A stretch of DNA of 64,000 nucleotides from Arthrobacter sp. zg-Y238 (lineage in GTDB: Bacteria > Actinomycetota > Actinomycetes > Actinomycetales > Micrococcaceae): contig NZ_JANFLU010000001.1 in the NCBI RefSeq assembly GCF_024385525.1, positions 558,001 through 622,000 of the forward strand. Reading direction: 5' to 3'. Position numbers and translations under genes: made by a program. The notes under the pieces are model-generated. The model made no database searches. It saw nothing but the letters and a program-made list of their open reading frames with translations, and was not told where the DNA came from. This document shows positions 33,774 through 42,600 of this stretch, piece after piece. Numbering within the stretch: the first letter of the stretch is position 1; every line of letters starts with the position of its first letter.

Positions 33774-35462
33774 ATGTCCGCTGCCCTGGAGCCGCATTGG
33801 GTCAAGAACTACCAGCCCGGCGTTCCCGCGCAGATTGAGCTGCCCACCGAATCCCTCACCGCCATGATGGAAGACGCCGTGGAGCGGTTCGGCAGCAAGG
33901 TGGCCCTGGAGTTCTTCGGTGCTGAAACCACCTACAAGGACCTGGGGGACCGGATCAACCGGGCCGCCGAAGGCCTGCGCAAGCTGGGCGTGCGGAAAGG
34001 CCACCGGGTGGCGGTCATCCTGCCCAACTGCCCGCAGTACCTCATCGCGTTCTACGCCGTGCTCCGGCTGGGCGCCGTCGTCGTCGGCCACAACCCGCTC
34101 TACACGGAGCGCGAGCTGCGCCACCAGTTCGAGAACCACGGCGCCAAGGTGGCCATCGTCTGGGACAAGGCAGTGGAGAAGGTGCAGGATTTCCCCGGCG
34201 ACGTGGCCGTGGAAACCATCGTGGCCGTGAACATCACCAAGGCGATGCCGCGGATCAAGCGGATGGCACTGGCCCTTCCGGTTCCCTCCCTGCGGCGCAC
34301 CCGCGCGGGCCTGACCGCCAAGACCGAGCGCACCATGTCCTGGGAGGAACTGCTCGACAACGCTCCGCTGTCCGCGGACCACCCCCGCCCGTCCGTTTCC
34401 GACCTGGCGGCCCTGCAGTACACCTCGGGCACCACCGGCATCCCCAAGGGCGTTATGCTGACGCATTACAACCTGCGGTCCAACGCACTGCAGGGCAAGG
34501 CCTGGATGCACGGCGCGCAGGAGGGCAAGGAAGTCATTTACGGCGTGCTGCCCATGTTCCATGCCTTCGGCCTCACCCTCTACCTGACCTTCTCCGTCCT
34601 CACCGGGTCGCGGCTCGTCTTGTTCCCCAAGTTCGACGTGGATCTGGTCCTGTCCGCCGCGAAGAAATCCAAGCCCACCGTCTTCTGCGCCGTCCCGCCG
34701 ATCTACGAAAAGACCGCACACGAGTCCAAGAAGCGCGGCGTGGACCTGTCTACCATCCGCTACGCCATTTCCGGGGCCATGACCCTCCCGGCCGCCACGG
34801 TGAAGCTCTGGGAAGAGGTCTCCGGCGGTCTGCTGGTCGAGGGGTACGGCCTGACCGAATCCTCTCCGGTGGCCCTGGGCAACCCCTTCGCCGAATCGCG
34901 CCGCAACGGCACCATCGGTGTTCCGTTCCCCAGCACCGAGATGCGCGTGGTGGACCCGGAAAATCCGGTGAACGACGTCGAACCCGGCGCCGCCGGCGAG
35001 CTCCTGGTCCGCGGGCCGCAGGTCTTCGCCGGTTACTGGAACAACCCCGAGGACACAGCGGAGGTGCTGCTCGACGGCGGCTGGCTGCGGACCGGCGACA
35101 TTGTCACCGTCGATGAGGACGGCTTCGTGAAGGTGGTGGACCGCCGCAAGGAACTCATCATCACCGGCGGTTTCAACGTTTCGCCGTCGGAGGTTGAGGA
35201 CGTGCTGCGCACCCACCAGCACATCCTCGACGCCGCCGTGGTGGGCCTGCCCCGGGCCGACGGCGGCGAGCAGGTGGTGGCCGCCGTCGTCCTGCAGGAA
35301 GGTGCCGAGCTCGATGAAGCAGCTCTGCGTGCCTACTGCCGTGAGCGGCTCACGCCTTACAAGGTGCCCCGGAAGATCGTGGTGATCGAGGACCTGCCCA
35401 AGTCCATGCTGGGCAAGGTGCTGCGCCGCCAGGTGCGGGACGCACTGCTGCAGGACGCGTAG
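33774..35462 (+). CDS. Long-chain fatty-acid/aromatic acid CoA ligase (AMP-dependent synthetase)
   Basis: A 562-residue acyl-CoA ligase of the ANL superfamily, which activates a carboxylic acid with ATP to an acyl-adenylate and then loads CoA. Motifs: phosphate loop YTSGTTGIPKG, GYGLTESSP, the ATP-binding TGDIVTVDEDGF, the hinge DRRKELIITGG and the catalytic lysine near the C-terminus in PKSMLGKVLRR. The ATG at 33774 has AAGGAG six bases upstream. The wording is that of FadD-type long-chain ligases common in Arthrobacter; the true chain is not certain. Confidence 0.9.
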   Translation: MSAALEPHWVKNYQPGVPAQIELPTESLTAMMEDAVERFGSKVALEFFGAETTYKDLGDRINRAAEGLRKLGVRKGHRVAVILPNCPQYLIAFYAVLRLGAVVVGHNPLYTERELRHQFENHGAKVAIVWDKAVEKVQDFPGDVAVETIVAVNITKAMPRIKRMALALPVPSLRRTRAGLTAKTERTMSWEELLDNAPLSADHPRPSVSDLAALQYTSGTTGIPKGVMLTHYNLRSNALQGKAWMHGAQEGKEVIYGVLPMFHAFGLTLYLTFSVLTGSRLVLFPKFDVDLVLSAAKKSKPTVFCAVPPIYEKTAHESKKRGVDLSTIRYAISGAMTLPAATVKLWEEVSGGLLVEGYGLTESSPVALGNPFAESRRNGTIGVPFPSTEMRVVDPENPVNDVEPGAAGELLVRGPQVFAGYWNNPEDTAEVLLDGGWLRTGDIVTVDEDGFVKVVDRRKELIITGGFNVSPSEVEDVLRTHQHILDAAVVGLPRADGGEQVVAAVVLQEGAELDEAALRAYCRERLTPYKVPRKIVVIEDLPKSMLGKVLRRQVRDALLQDA

Positions 35463-35486
35463 TCCCCTCCTCGCAGTAAGTACCTA

Positions 35487-35515
35487 TTGACGGGTATCCG
35501 GCGGAGGGCTGGAAT
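35487..35515 (+). promoter_or_regulatory. Candidate promoter of the PRC-barrel/DUF2382 gene
   Basis: TTGACG (35487-35492) and TGGAAT (35510-35515) are 17 bases apart. The long 5' leader (about 160 bases) up to the gene start carries no other feature I can name. Confidence 0.35.
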
Positions 35516-35678
35516 TGTAAGTGGGCTTGGTATGTATGCCAGGTTCCTCACCAGTCAACCAGCCGGCCCGGAGCCGCAGGCGGATACCGACCGCCTCGTC
35601 GTCTGTCTCCGAACAGGCCGGTGGTGAATCACCGTCGGTCAACCGATTCGGCGGATTCGCTGTCGCGAGGAGAACAAG

Positions 35679-36641
35679 ATGATCACGAATCAGCAGGTCG
35701 AAGGACTCATGAGCGGTTCGGGCAGTGTAGTTGGCTCGAACGGTGACCGAATCGGTTCCGTTGGTACCTTCTACCTGGACGACCAGACCGACGAACCGGC
35801 ATGGGTCACCGTGAACACCGGCCTCTTCGGCACGTCGGAAACGTTTATCCCCCTCAGTGAGGCAACCGTCGAGGGCGCCGACGTCCTGGTGCCCTACTCC
35901 AAGGAAGAGGTCAAGAACGCGCCGCACATTGAAAGCGACGGTTCGATCAGCCCCGATGAGGAAGTCACGCTCTACCGGTACTACGGCTTCAGTTACGACG
36001 ACGGTTCTTCGGAATCCGTTTCGGAAACCGATACCATTACCGAGACGCGGGACAGCGGCATGCGGGGCAGTGACATGAGCAGCGGCACCTCCACGGTGTC
36101 GGAGAGCCAGACATCCGGGACCTCCAGCAGCAGCGGCACGTCCGGCCTTTCCTCGTCCTCCGGTTCCTCCGGTTCGGGATCCAGCGGGGACGACGCGATG
36201 ACCCGTTCGGAGGAGCGCCTCAACGTCGGCACCGAGAACCGCGCTGTGGGCAAGGCCCGGCTGCGCAAGTACATCGTGACGGAGACCGTCACCAAGCAGG
36301 TGCCGGTCAGCCACGAGGAAGTGCGGATCGAGCGGGAGCCCATCACGGACGCCAACGCGGGGGATGCCCTGTCAGGTGCCGAACTCAGCGAAGACGAGCA
36401 CGAGGTGACGCTCCACGCCGAGGAAGCTGTGGTTTCCAAGCACACCGAGCCGGTGGAACGCGTTCGCCTGGACACCGAGACGGTGAGCGGCACCGAGAGC
36501 GTTTCCGAAGAGGTCCGCAAGGAGCAGATCGACACGGACGTCAACGATTCCTCCTCCCACGGGAAAAAGTCCGGCGGGTCGGGGTCCTCGGGGTCCTCGG
36601 GGTCCGGGTCGGGGTCCGGGTCCGGCGGCAGCCGCCGCTAG
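35679..36641 (+). CDS. PRC-barrel and DUF2382 (YsnF/AvaK) domain stress protein
   Basis: A 320-residue protein. The N-terminal PRC-barrel (about 10-90) has GDRIGSVGTFYLDDQTDEPAWVTV and FIPLSEA. A serine-rich low-complexity linker covers about 105-170. The DUF2382 domain (about 180-290) has the family wording RSEERLNVGTENRAVGKARLRKYIVTE and VPVSHEEVRIEREP. The C-terminus is a Gly/Ser repeat encoded by near-identical GGGTCC/GGGTCG units. Such proteins are general-stress proteins in actinobacteria and have no known reaction. A terminator follows. Confidence 0.88.
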   Translation: MITNQQVEGLMSGSGSVVGSNGDRIGSVGTFYLDDQTDEPAWVTVNTGLFGTSETFIPLSEATVEGADVLVPYSKEEVKNAPHIESDGSISPDEEVTLYRYYGFSYDDGSSESVSETDTITETRDSGMRGSDMSSGTSTVSESQTSGTSSSSGTSGLSSSSGSSGSGSSGDDAMTRSEERLNVGTENRAVGKARLRKYIVTETVTKQVPVSHEEVRIEREPITDANAGDALSGAELSEDEHEVTLHAEEAVVSKHTEPVERVRLDTETVSGTESVSEEVRKEQIDTDVNDSSSHGKKSGGSGSSGSSGSGSGSGSGGSRR

Positions 36642-36679
36642 GTCCTAGCTCTTCAACGTACGACGGCTTCATCAGCACG

Positions 36680-36714
36680 ACGGCGGGTCCCGGGTTTCCG
36701 GGGTCCGCCGTTTT
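36680..36714 (+). terminator. Terminator of the DUF2382 gene
   Basis: Arms 36680-36693 and 36697-36710 pair over about 14 bases with two mismatches (ACGGCGG outer stem perfect) and are followed by four T. Confidence 0.7.
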
Positions 36715-36873
36715 GCTGTGTCCGGTCGGGGGCTGCTTTGTTGCTCCGCTGGCCGGGGCACCTGAGCGGACGATGGGGTTTCTGCGGGCGGCCCGCACTT
36801 TGCGCGGGGCTCCCGGATCTATTGAGCGGGCTTATCCGCGGGGTTCCCGGATTTGTCCGCGGGGTTCCTGCAA

Positions 36874-36931
36874 CTAGTGAGCAGATAACGGGCTTATGGA
36901 GCGGCCATAACCCCAATAACTGTTCAGTGGA
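36874..36931. repeat. REP-like palindrome, copy 1
   Basis: CTAGTGAGCAGATAACGGG pairs imperfectly with the complementary end CCCC-AATAACTGTTCAGTGG; the loop reads CTTATGGAGCGGCCATAA. It is followed by a second perfect hairpin, CTGGAACA-TCCGC-TGTTCCAG (36945-36965). Copies 2 and 3 lie at 37120 and 61875. Confidence 0.75.
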
Positions 36932-36970
36932 TGAGTTGTGCAGACTGGAACATCCGCTGTTCCAGCACAG

Positions 36971-37390
36971 CATCCCACAGGGTGGGGTCTGTTGCCTCGT
37001 GGGACCCCATCTGCCACAACGGCACCGCGTGGTGGGATCCTCTGTCCGCTGCCGGCCCCGGGCCGGGGGTTCCCGGATCTATTGGGCAGATAACGGGCTT
37101 ATCCGCGGGGTTTCTGCATCTAGTGAGCAGATAACGGGCTTATGGAGCGGCCATAACCCCACTAACTGCTCAGTGGATGAGTTGTGCGAGCTGGAATATC
37201 CGCAGTTCCAGCACAGCAGCATCCCACAAGGTGGTGCTGCTGTGGCCTCGTAGGACCCATCGGTCACAACAGCACCACGTGGTGGGATCCTCTGTCCGGG
37301 TGTCGGCACAGCATCCCACAGGGTGGGGTTGCTGTTGCTCGTGGGACCCCATCTGCCACAGCGGCACCACGTGGTGGGATCCTCTGTCCG
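36971..37390. repeat. Three copies of a ~79-base structured repeat
   Basis: Copies at 36971-37048, 37220-37298 and 37312-37390 all begin CATCCCACA and end GTGGTGGGATCCTCTGTCCG. Each can fold with ATCCCAC near the start pairing with GTGGGAT near the end. Copies 1 and 3 also have an inner GGGGT/ACCCC stem. Copies 2 and 3 are in tandem with a 13-base spacer; copy 1 is separated from copy 2 by the leader and palindrome units. Confidence 0.82.
37120..37177. repeat. REP-like palindrome, copy 2
   Basis: Nearly identical to copy 1 over 58 bases (about three differences), including the following hairpin CTGGAATATCCGCAGTTCCAG, in which the stem is mostly kept although the sequence has drifted. Confidence 0.78.
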
Positions 37391-37458
37391 ATGCCGGCCC
37401 GGCTGGAGCCCGGCACCCGGCCGAAGCCCGACGGCGGCCCAAGCCCACGGTCCCGACA

Positions 37459-37516
37459 TTCATAGTGCAGTAGACGCAGCCTGGCCCCTCACCGGCAGCA
37501 TCTACTGCACAATGAA
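37459..37516. repeat. Long imperfect palindrome upstream of the lipoprotein gene
   Basis: Two 19-base arms (37459-37477 and 37498-37516) are complementary except at two positions, around a 20-base loop. The arm core is TGCAGTAGA / TCTACTGCA. It lies about 95 bases before the lipoprotein start and could be a terminator-like element or another repeat family. Confidence 0.65.
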
Positions 37517-37609
37517 TCCGAAGCCCGGCTCCGCAGCGGGACCAAAACCCCCGCCGGTCCGATGCAGGTGCTAGGTTGGGGCAACTGTCCACGAAGTCCC
37601 GGGGGAACC

Positions 37610-38425
37610 ATGAAAAAAACCGCAGCCATTCCGGCCTTGGCCCTGCTGTTAGTCACGGGCTGCGGCGCAGAAGCAGCGGAGCCCGGACCTGCCTCCGCCG
37701 GTGCCTCCGCCCCTGCTTCCGCCGCGGCAGCTGCCGGGTCAACCGCCGAGACGGTGGCACTGGACTCGGCAGAGGGAACGTGCCGCAAGCTCCTAGGGAC
37801 TGACGGTAACGGCCCCCTCTATCGGGCCATCTACTTCGTGAAAGACAACGGTTCAACGTTCGGCTTCGAGGGCTCCGACGGTACGGGTGCAAACGCGCTC
37901 AACACGGAAGTCCGCGGTATAGCCGACAGCGCGCCGGAGGGCATGGACGTCCTGCTAAAGGAGTTGTCGGCCCCGATTGAAAGCGTCATACCGGTGGCCG
38001 GGGAGTCCGGTTCCGCCTCGTACTTCGATATCTACGCCTGGAGAAACGCTGTTTCGGAGATCCTGGCCCAGTGCGCGCCCTACGAGGTCACGGCCAGCGA
38101 CGCCGGCGCGGCACCCGATGCGTCTGCCCCGTCCAAAGCGGCCGAGGCCAGCGCCGCGTTCCCGGGCTACCCACTGATCGTGAACGCCGCCTCTGTGGAC
38201 TATCGGGTGGCCGGCTGGTTCGACAGCAAGCTCGTTGACGGGCTGGTGGTTGCACTGGCGCCGGGACTCTACGCGCCATACGACCCCAACGTTCCTGACC
38301 TGTTGTCTTACTACGTTCCGGGCGGCGTGGCCGGGGACCGCGCCATGAAGGCAACCCTCTTTCCCGACGCCGGGGGTGCCGCCAGCTGGTCCGGCGTGAA
38401 GCCGGGACCTGAGGAACCGCAATAG
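37610..38425 (+). CDS. Hypothetical secreted lipoprotein
   Basis: A 271-residue protein with a short signal peptide and lipobox LLLVTGC, followed by a Pro/Ala/Ser-rich linker of about 45 residues typical of exposed actinobacterial lipoproteins. No family is recognised. The body has two cysteines (TCRKLLG near 63 and LAQCAPYEV near 156) that could form a disulfide. The ATG at 37610 follows GGGGGAA and starts the signal peptide; a longer open frame begins upstream but lacks support. Function unknown. Confidence 0.75.
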   Translation: MKKTAAIPALALLLVTGCGAEAAEPGPASAGASAPASAAAAAGSTAETVALDSAEGTCRKLLGTDGNGPLYRAIYFVKDNGSTFGFEGSDGTGANALNTEVRGIADSAPEGMDVLLKELSAPIESVIPVAGESGSASYFDIYAWRNAVSEILAQCAPYEVTASDAGAAPDASAPSKAAEASAAFPGYPLIVNAASVDYRVAGWFDSKLVDGLVVALAPGLYAPYDPNVPDLLSYYVPGGVAGDRAMKATLFPDAGGAASWSGVKPGPEEPQ

Positions 38426-38540
38426 GGCGGTAAGCCGGTGGGCTCATCGGCGGTCGCTGGCATACGCGGGCTTGAACCCTCCGGTTTGGGTCAAATCGAC
38501 TGGGGGGAACCCTGCCACTGCGCAGCGGAGGGATTTTCCA

Positions 38541-38634
38541 AACCGGCAGGAGAACCCCACCGGGGGGGATTTCCAACCAGCAGGAGACCCCACAACTGGC
38601 AGGATTTCCCCAACCGGCAGGAGAATCCCCACCC
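38541..38634. repeat. Four degenerate copies of a 20-base direct repeat
   Basis: Units beginning AACCGGCAGGA or close variants (AACCAGCAGGA, AACTGGCAGGA) and mostly ending in CCCCAC start at 38541, 38575, 38594 and 38612. They fill the gap between the lipoprotein gene and the stop of the LysR gene. A partly complementary segment (GGGGGGAACCCTGCC) lies just upstream near 38500. The rest of 38426-38540 holds nothing I can name. Confidence 0.65.
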
Positions 38635-38647
38635 AGCCGGCACGCCC

Positions 38648-39553
38648 CTACGCGGAGGACAGCAGCCGGGCTGTCCGCTCCAGGACCTCCCGGCACGCGA
38701 GGATGGCTGGACGCTGGCTCCCCGCTTCCCGGACCGATGTGAAGATGGTCCGCCGCGGCCGACCCGGCAGATCCAGCAGCCGGACCGTCGGTGTGCGGCC
38801 CGTCCACACCAACTCCGGCATCAGGCCGACGGCGTTGCCGGACTCGATCAGCCGGATCTGCGCCTGCAGGTCGGCCGTTTCATACCGGACGTCCGGCTCG
38901 AACCCGGCCTGCCGGCACGCCTGCTCCGCCCAATGCCGGGAGGCCGCGCCGCGGGGTTCCATCACCCAGGCTCGGGAGGCGGTGTCCGCGATGGAGCGGA
39001 TGTCCCCGCCGCCCAGGGACTCGGCGGGCACCGCCAGATGGATGGCATCCGTGGTGAGCTGCACGCGGTCCAGGCCGGGATGCCGGGGTGCGGCATGCCC
39101 GGGGTACTGTTCGGCGATCACCAGGTCGAAATCCCGGGCCCAGGTTTCATACAGTGCGGTTTCGGGTTCGCGCTGGGTCATTTCGATCCGCACCTCGGGA
39201 TAGTCCCGCCCCAGGATGGTGAGGGCATCGGGCATCAGGGCCAGTGCCGCTGACTGGAAGACGGCCACCCGGACCGTTCCCGTCACGGTGGTCAGGGACT
39301 CGGCCAGATCCGCTTCCGCCCGCTCCATGGCGTCCAGGATTCCGGCGGCGTGGTCCACCAGGATTTCGGCCTGCGGTGTGAGGGTGACCCGGCGTCCGGT
39401 CTTGCGCAGCAGGGGCACCCCTACCTCGTTCTCCAGCAGTGCCAACTGCTGCGACACCGAGGACGGACTGAAGTTCAGGGCCGCGGCAACGGATGCCAGC
39501 GTGCCCCGGACCTTGAGTTCGCGCAGCAGCCGCAGCCGGCGGATATCGAGCAC
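38648..39553 (-). CDS. LysR family transcriptional regulator, probably of putA
   Basis: A 301-residue LysR regulator. The helix-turn-helix is in the first 60 residues (LRELKVRGTLASVAAALNFSPSSVSQQLALLE). The effector domain starts around residue 90 with VRVAVFQSAALALMPDAL. It starts with GTG at 39553, with AAAGGTG six bases upstream. It is divergent from putA with a 140-base gap, the usual arrangement for a regulator controlling its neighbour. Proline or its oxidation product is the natural effector guess. Confidence 0.87.
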   Translation of the reverse strand: MLDIRRLRLLRELKVRGTLASVAAALNFSPSSVSQQLALLENEVGVPLLRKTGRRVTLTPQAEILVDHAAGILDAMERAEADLAESLTTVTGTVRVAVFQSAALALMPDALTILGRDYPEVRIEMTQREPETALYETWARDFDLVIAEQYPGHAAPRHPGLDRVQLTTDAIHLAVPAESLGGGDIRSIADTASRAWVMEPRGAASRHWAEQACRQAGFEPDVRYETADLQAQIRLIESGNAVGLMPELVWTGRTPTVRLLDLPGRPRRTIFTSVREAGSQRPAILACREVLERTARLLSSA

Positions 39554-39565
39554 GCGGGCACCTTT

Positions 39566-39648
39566 CTAATTAGTAAGCAGAGCCAAACTGTATCGGTCGG
39601 AAAAGATCGCTTTATCTAATTGAACAACAGGCGGATACTGAGTCAGTA
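39566..39648. promoter_or_regulatory. Operator-like palindromes between lysR and putA
   Basis: CTAATTAG (39566-39573) is a perfect 8-base palindrome, a related CTAATTGA lies 50 bases downstream (39616-39623), and TACTGA-G-TCAGTA (39636-39648) is a perfect 13-base palindrome 45 bases before the putA start. Such spaced sites fit a LysR activator, but no site is proven. Confidence 0.45.
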
Positions 39649-39693
39649 CCTCCGGGGGGATAACTGCCTGTTAGATGAAAAGAGCACCAACTC

Positions 39694-42600
39694 ATGACCG
39701 ATACCTTTGAGGACCGCGCCAGCGCCGACGCCGCCCCCAGCGCCGAGCTGGCAGAGCAGTCCGTAGCCCTCGTCCGCCGCTGGCTGACCGAGGCCTCGGC
39801 CGTCCCCGTGGACGCCTCTGCCGCGCAGCTGGCCGGCGTCCTGAAGGACCCGGACGGCCTGGGCTTCACCGTGGGCTTCGTGGACGGCGTCGTGCGCCCC
39901 GAAGATATCCGCGTGGCAGCCCGCAACCTCGCCGCCCTGGCTCCCCGCGTTCCCGGATTCCTGCCCTGGTACATGCGCGCGGCTGTGCGCGCCGGCGGCA
40001 TCCTCGGTCCCGTGGTCCCGCAGATTGTCATTCCCGCCGCCCGCAAGGTGCTGCGCGAAATGGTCGGGCACCTGATTGTCGACGCCACGGACGCGAAGCT
40101 GGGCAAGGCCATTGCCGGCATCCGCAAGGACAACACCCGGCTGAACATGAACCTCCTCGGCGAGGCCGTCCTCGGCCAGCATGAGGCAGCCCGCCGGCTG
40201 GAAGGCACCCATGCCCTCCTGGCCCGAGACGACGTCGACTACGTCTCCATCAAGGTGTCCTCCACCGTGGCCCCGCACTCCCCGTGGGCTTTCAACGAGG
40301 CCGTGCAGCACGTCATTGAATCCCTGACCCCGCTCTTCCGCCGCGCCGCGCAGTCCCCGGTGAAGAAGTTCATCAACCTGGACATGGAGGAGTACAAGGA
40401 CCTGGAGATGACCATGGCGGTCTTCACCGGAATCCTCTCGCAGCCCGAGTTCAAGGACCTGGAAGCCGGCATCGTGCTCCAGGCCTACCTCCCGGATGCC
40501 CTCTCGGCCATGATGCGCCTGCAGGAATTCGCTGCCGAGCGCCGCGCCGACGGCGGTGCCGCCATCAAGGTCCGCGTGGTCAAGGGCGCCAACCTGCCCA
40601 TGGAACAGGTGGAAGCCTCCCTGCACGGCTGGCCGCTGGCCACCTGGCACACCAAGGCGGACAGCGACACCAACTACAAGCGCGTTATCAACTACGCCCT
40701 GCACCCGGACCGCATCAAGAACGTGCGGATCGGCGTCGCCGGACACAACCTGTTCGACGTCGCGTTCGCCTGGCTGCTGGCCGGGGAACGCGGCGTCCGG
40801 GACGGCATCGAGTTCGAAATGCTGCTCGGCATGGCCGCCGGCCAGGCCGAGGTGGTGCGCCGCGACGTCGGCAGCCTGCTGCTCTACACCCCGGTAGTGC
40901 ACCCGGCGGAATTCGACGTCGCCATCGCGTACCTGATCCGCCGGCTGGAGGAAGGCGCCAGCTCGGAGAACTTCATGTCCGCCGTGTTTGAACTGGCCGA
41001 CAACGAGGCATTGTTCGAACGCGAGAAGCTGCGCTTCCTGGCCTCGCTGGAGAATCTGGACACCGCTGTTCCCGCCCCGCACCGCGTGCAGGACCGCAGT
41101 CTCCCCGCAGCGGCTGCCGCCACGGACAGCTTCGACAACACCCCGGACAGCGATCCGTCGCTGCCCGCCAACCAGGCCTGGGGCCGGGGCATCCTCGCCC
41201 GCGTCCCCGGATCCGAACTAGGCAAGGCCGCCGTGGCCGCTGCCGCCGTCGGCACCGAGGCGGAGCTCGACGCCGTCATCAACACCGCCGTCACCAAGGG
41301 CAAGGCATGGGGTGCACTCAGCGGTGCCGAACGCGCCGAGGTCCTGCACCGCGCAGGTGAAGTCCTCGAGGCACGCCGCGCCGACCTGATGGAGGTCATG
41401 GCCGCCGAAACCGGCAAGACCCTGGACCAGTCGGACCCCGAGGTTTCGGAAGCCATCGACTTCGCGCATTATTACGCCGAGCTCGCCCGCGAACTCGACA
41501 ACGTGGAGGGCGCCCGCTTCGTCCCGTCCCGCCTGACCGTGGTCACCCCGCCGTGGAACTTCCCGGTAGCCATCCCCGCCGGCTCGACCCTCGCCGCCCT
41601 GGCCGCCGGGTCCGCCGTCGTCATCAAGCCCGCCCGCCAGTCCGCCCGCTGCGGTGCGGTCATGGTGGAAGCGCTCTGGGAAGCCGGCATTCCGCGCGAC
41701 GTCCTGCAGTTCGTCCAGCTGGGTGAAAAGGAACTCGGCCGCCAGCTGATTTCCAACCCGGCCGTGGACCGCGTGATCCTGACCGGCGGCTACGAAACCG
41801 CCGAGCTGTTCCGCTCCTTCCGTCACGACCTGCCGCTGCTGGCGGAAACGTCGGGCAAGAACACCGTGATCGTCACCCCGAGCGCGGACTTCGACCTCGC
41901 CGCCCGCGACGTCGCCGCGTCCGCCTTCGGGCACGCCGGGCAGAAATGCTCCGCGGCCTCCCTGGTGATCCTCGTCGGTTCCGTGGCCAAGTCCCCGCGC
42001 TTCCGGAACCAGCTCGTGGACGCCGTCCAGTCATTGAAGGTCGGCTACCCCGAAGACCCCACCACGCAGATGGGCCCGGTCATCGAGCCCGCCGCCGGCA
42101 AGCTGCTTCGAGGCCTCACCGAGCTGGGTGAAGGCGAGGCCTGGCTGCTGCAGCCCGAACAGCTCGACGAGAGCGGCCGGCTGTGGAGCCCGGGCATCCG
42201 CACCGGCGTCCGCCGCGGCTCGGAGTACCACCTCACCGAGTACTTCGGCCCGATCCTCGGCGTCATGACCGCCGAGACCCTCGAAGAGGCCATCGATATG
42301 GCCAACGACATCGACTACGGCCTCACCGCCGGGCTGCATTCCCTCGAGCCGGCGGAAATGGACGTCTGGCTGAACCGCATCCAGGCAGGCAACCTGTACG
42401 TGAACCGCGGCATCACCGGCGCCATCGTCCGCCGCCAGCCCTTCGGCGGCTGGAAGAAGTCCGCCGTCGGTGCGGGCACCAAGGCCGGCGGCCCGAACTA
42501 CCTGATCGGCCTGGGCAACTGGGAAGCAGTGAACGGGACCTCCGAGGCACCCGCCGAGCTGCCCGCCGCGGCGCCGGCTGCACGCCTGATCGCCGCCGCG

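Larger units (their letters stand above)
36811..37516. repeat. Mosaic of palindromic repeats in a gene-free region
   Basis: The 968 bases between the DUF2382 gene and the lipoprotein gene have no convincing protein frame and are built of repeats. A leader unit beginning TCCCGGATCTATTG occurs at 36811 and 37071. A palindromic unit with the core GCAGATAACGGGCTTATGGA occurs at 36874 and 37120. A unit of about 79 bases occurs three times (36971, 37220, 37312), and a separate long palindrome ends the block (37459-37516). Units are listed separately. I see no transposase or terminal inverted repeats for the block as a whole. Confidence 0.85.

Noticed and set aside
33099-35222. A 707-codon open frame on the minus strand opposite the ATP-grasp and acyl-CoA ligase genes
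   Set aside because: It is antisense to two well-supported plus-strand enzymes, has no recognisable domain and has the Gly/His/Arg-rich composition of a high-GC shadow frame.
36811-37390. Reading the repeat block as a CRISPR array
   Set aside because: Units differ in length and type, spacers are not regular, and no cas genes are in the window.
36738-37592. Several open frames of 60-170 codons in the repeat region
   Set aside because: They are repeat-derived, share duplicated peptides because the DNA is repeated, and have no ribosome sites.
39643-41082. Minus-strand frames opposite putA (also 42031-43116)
   Set aside because: PutA is clearly coding on the plus strand; the opposing frames are low-complexity shadows.
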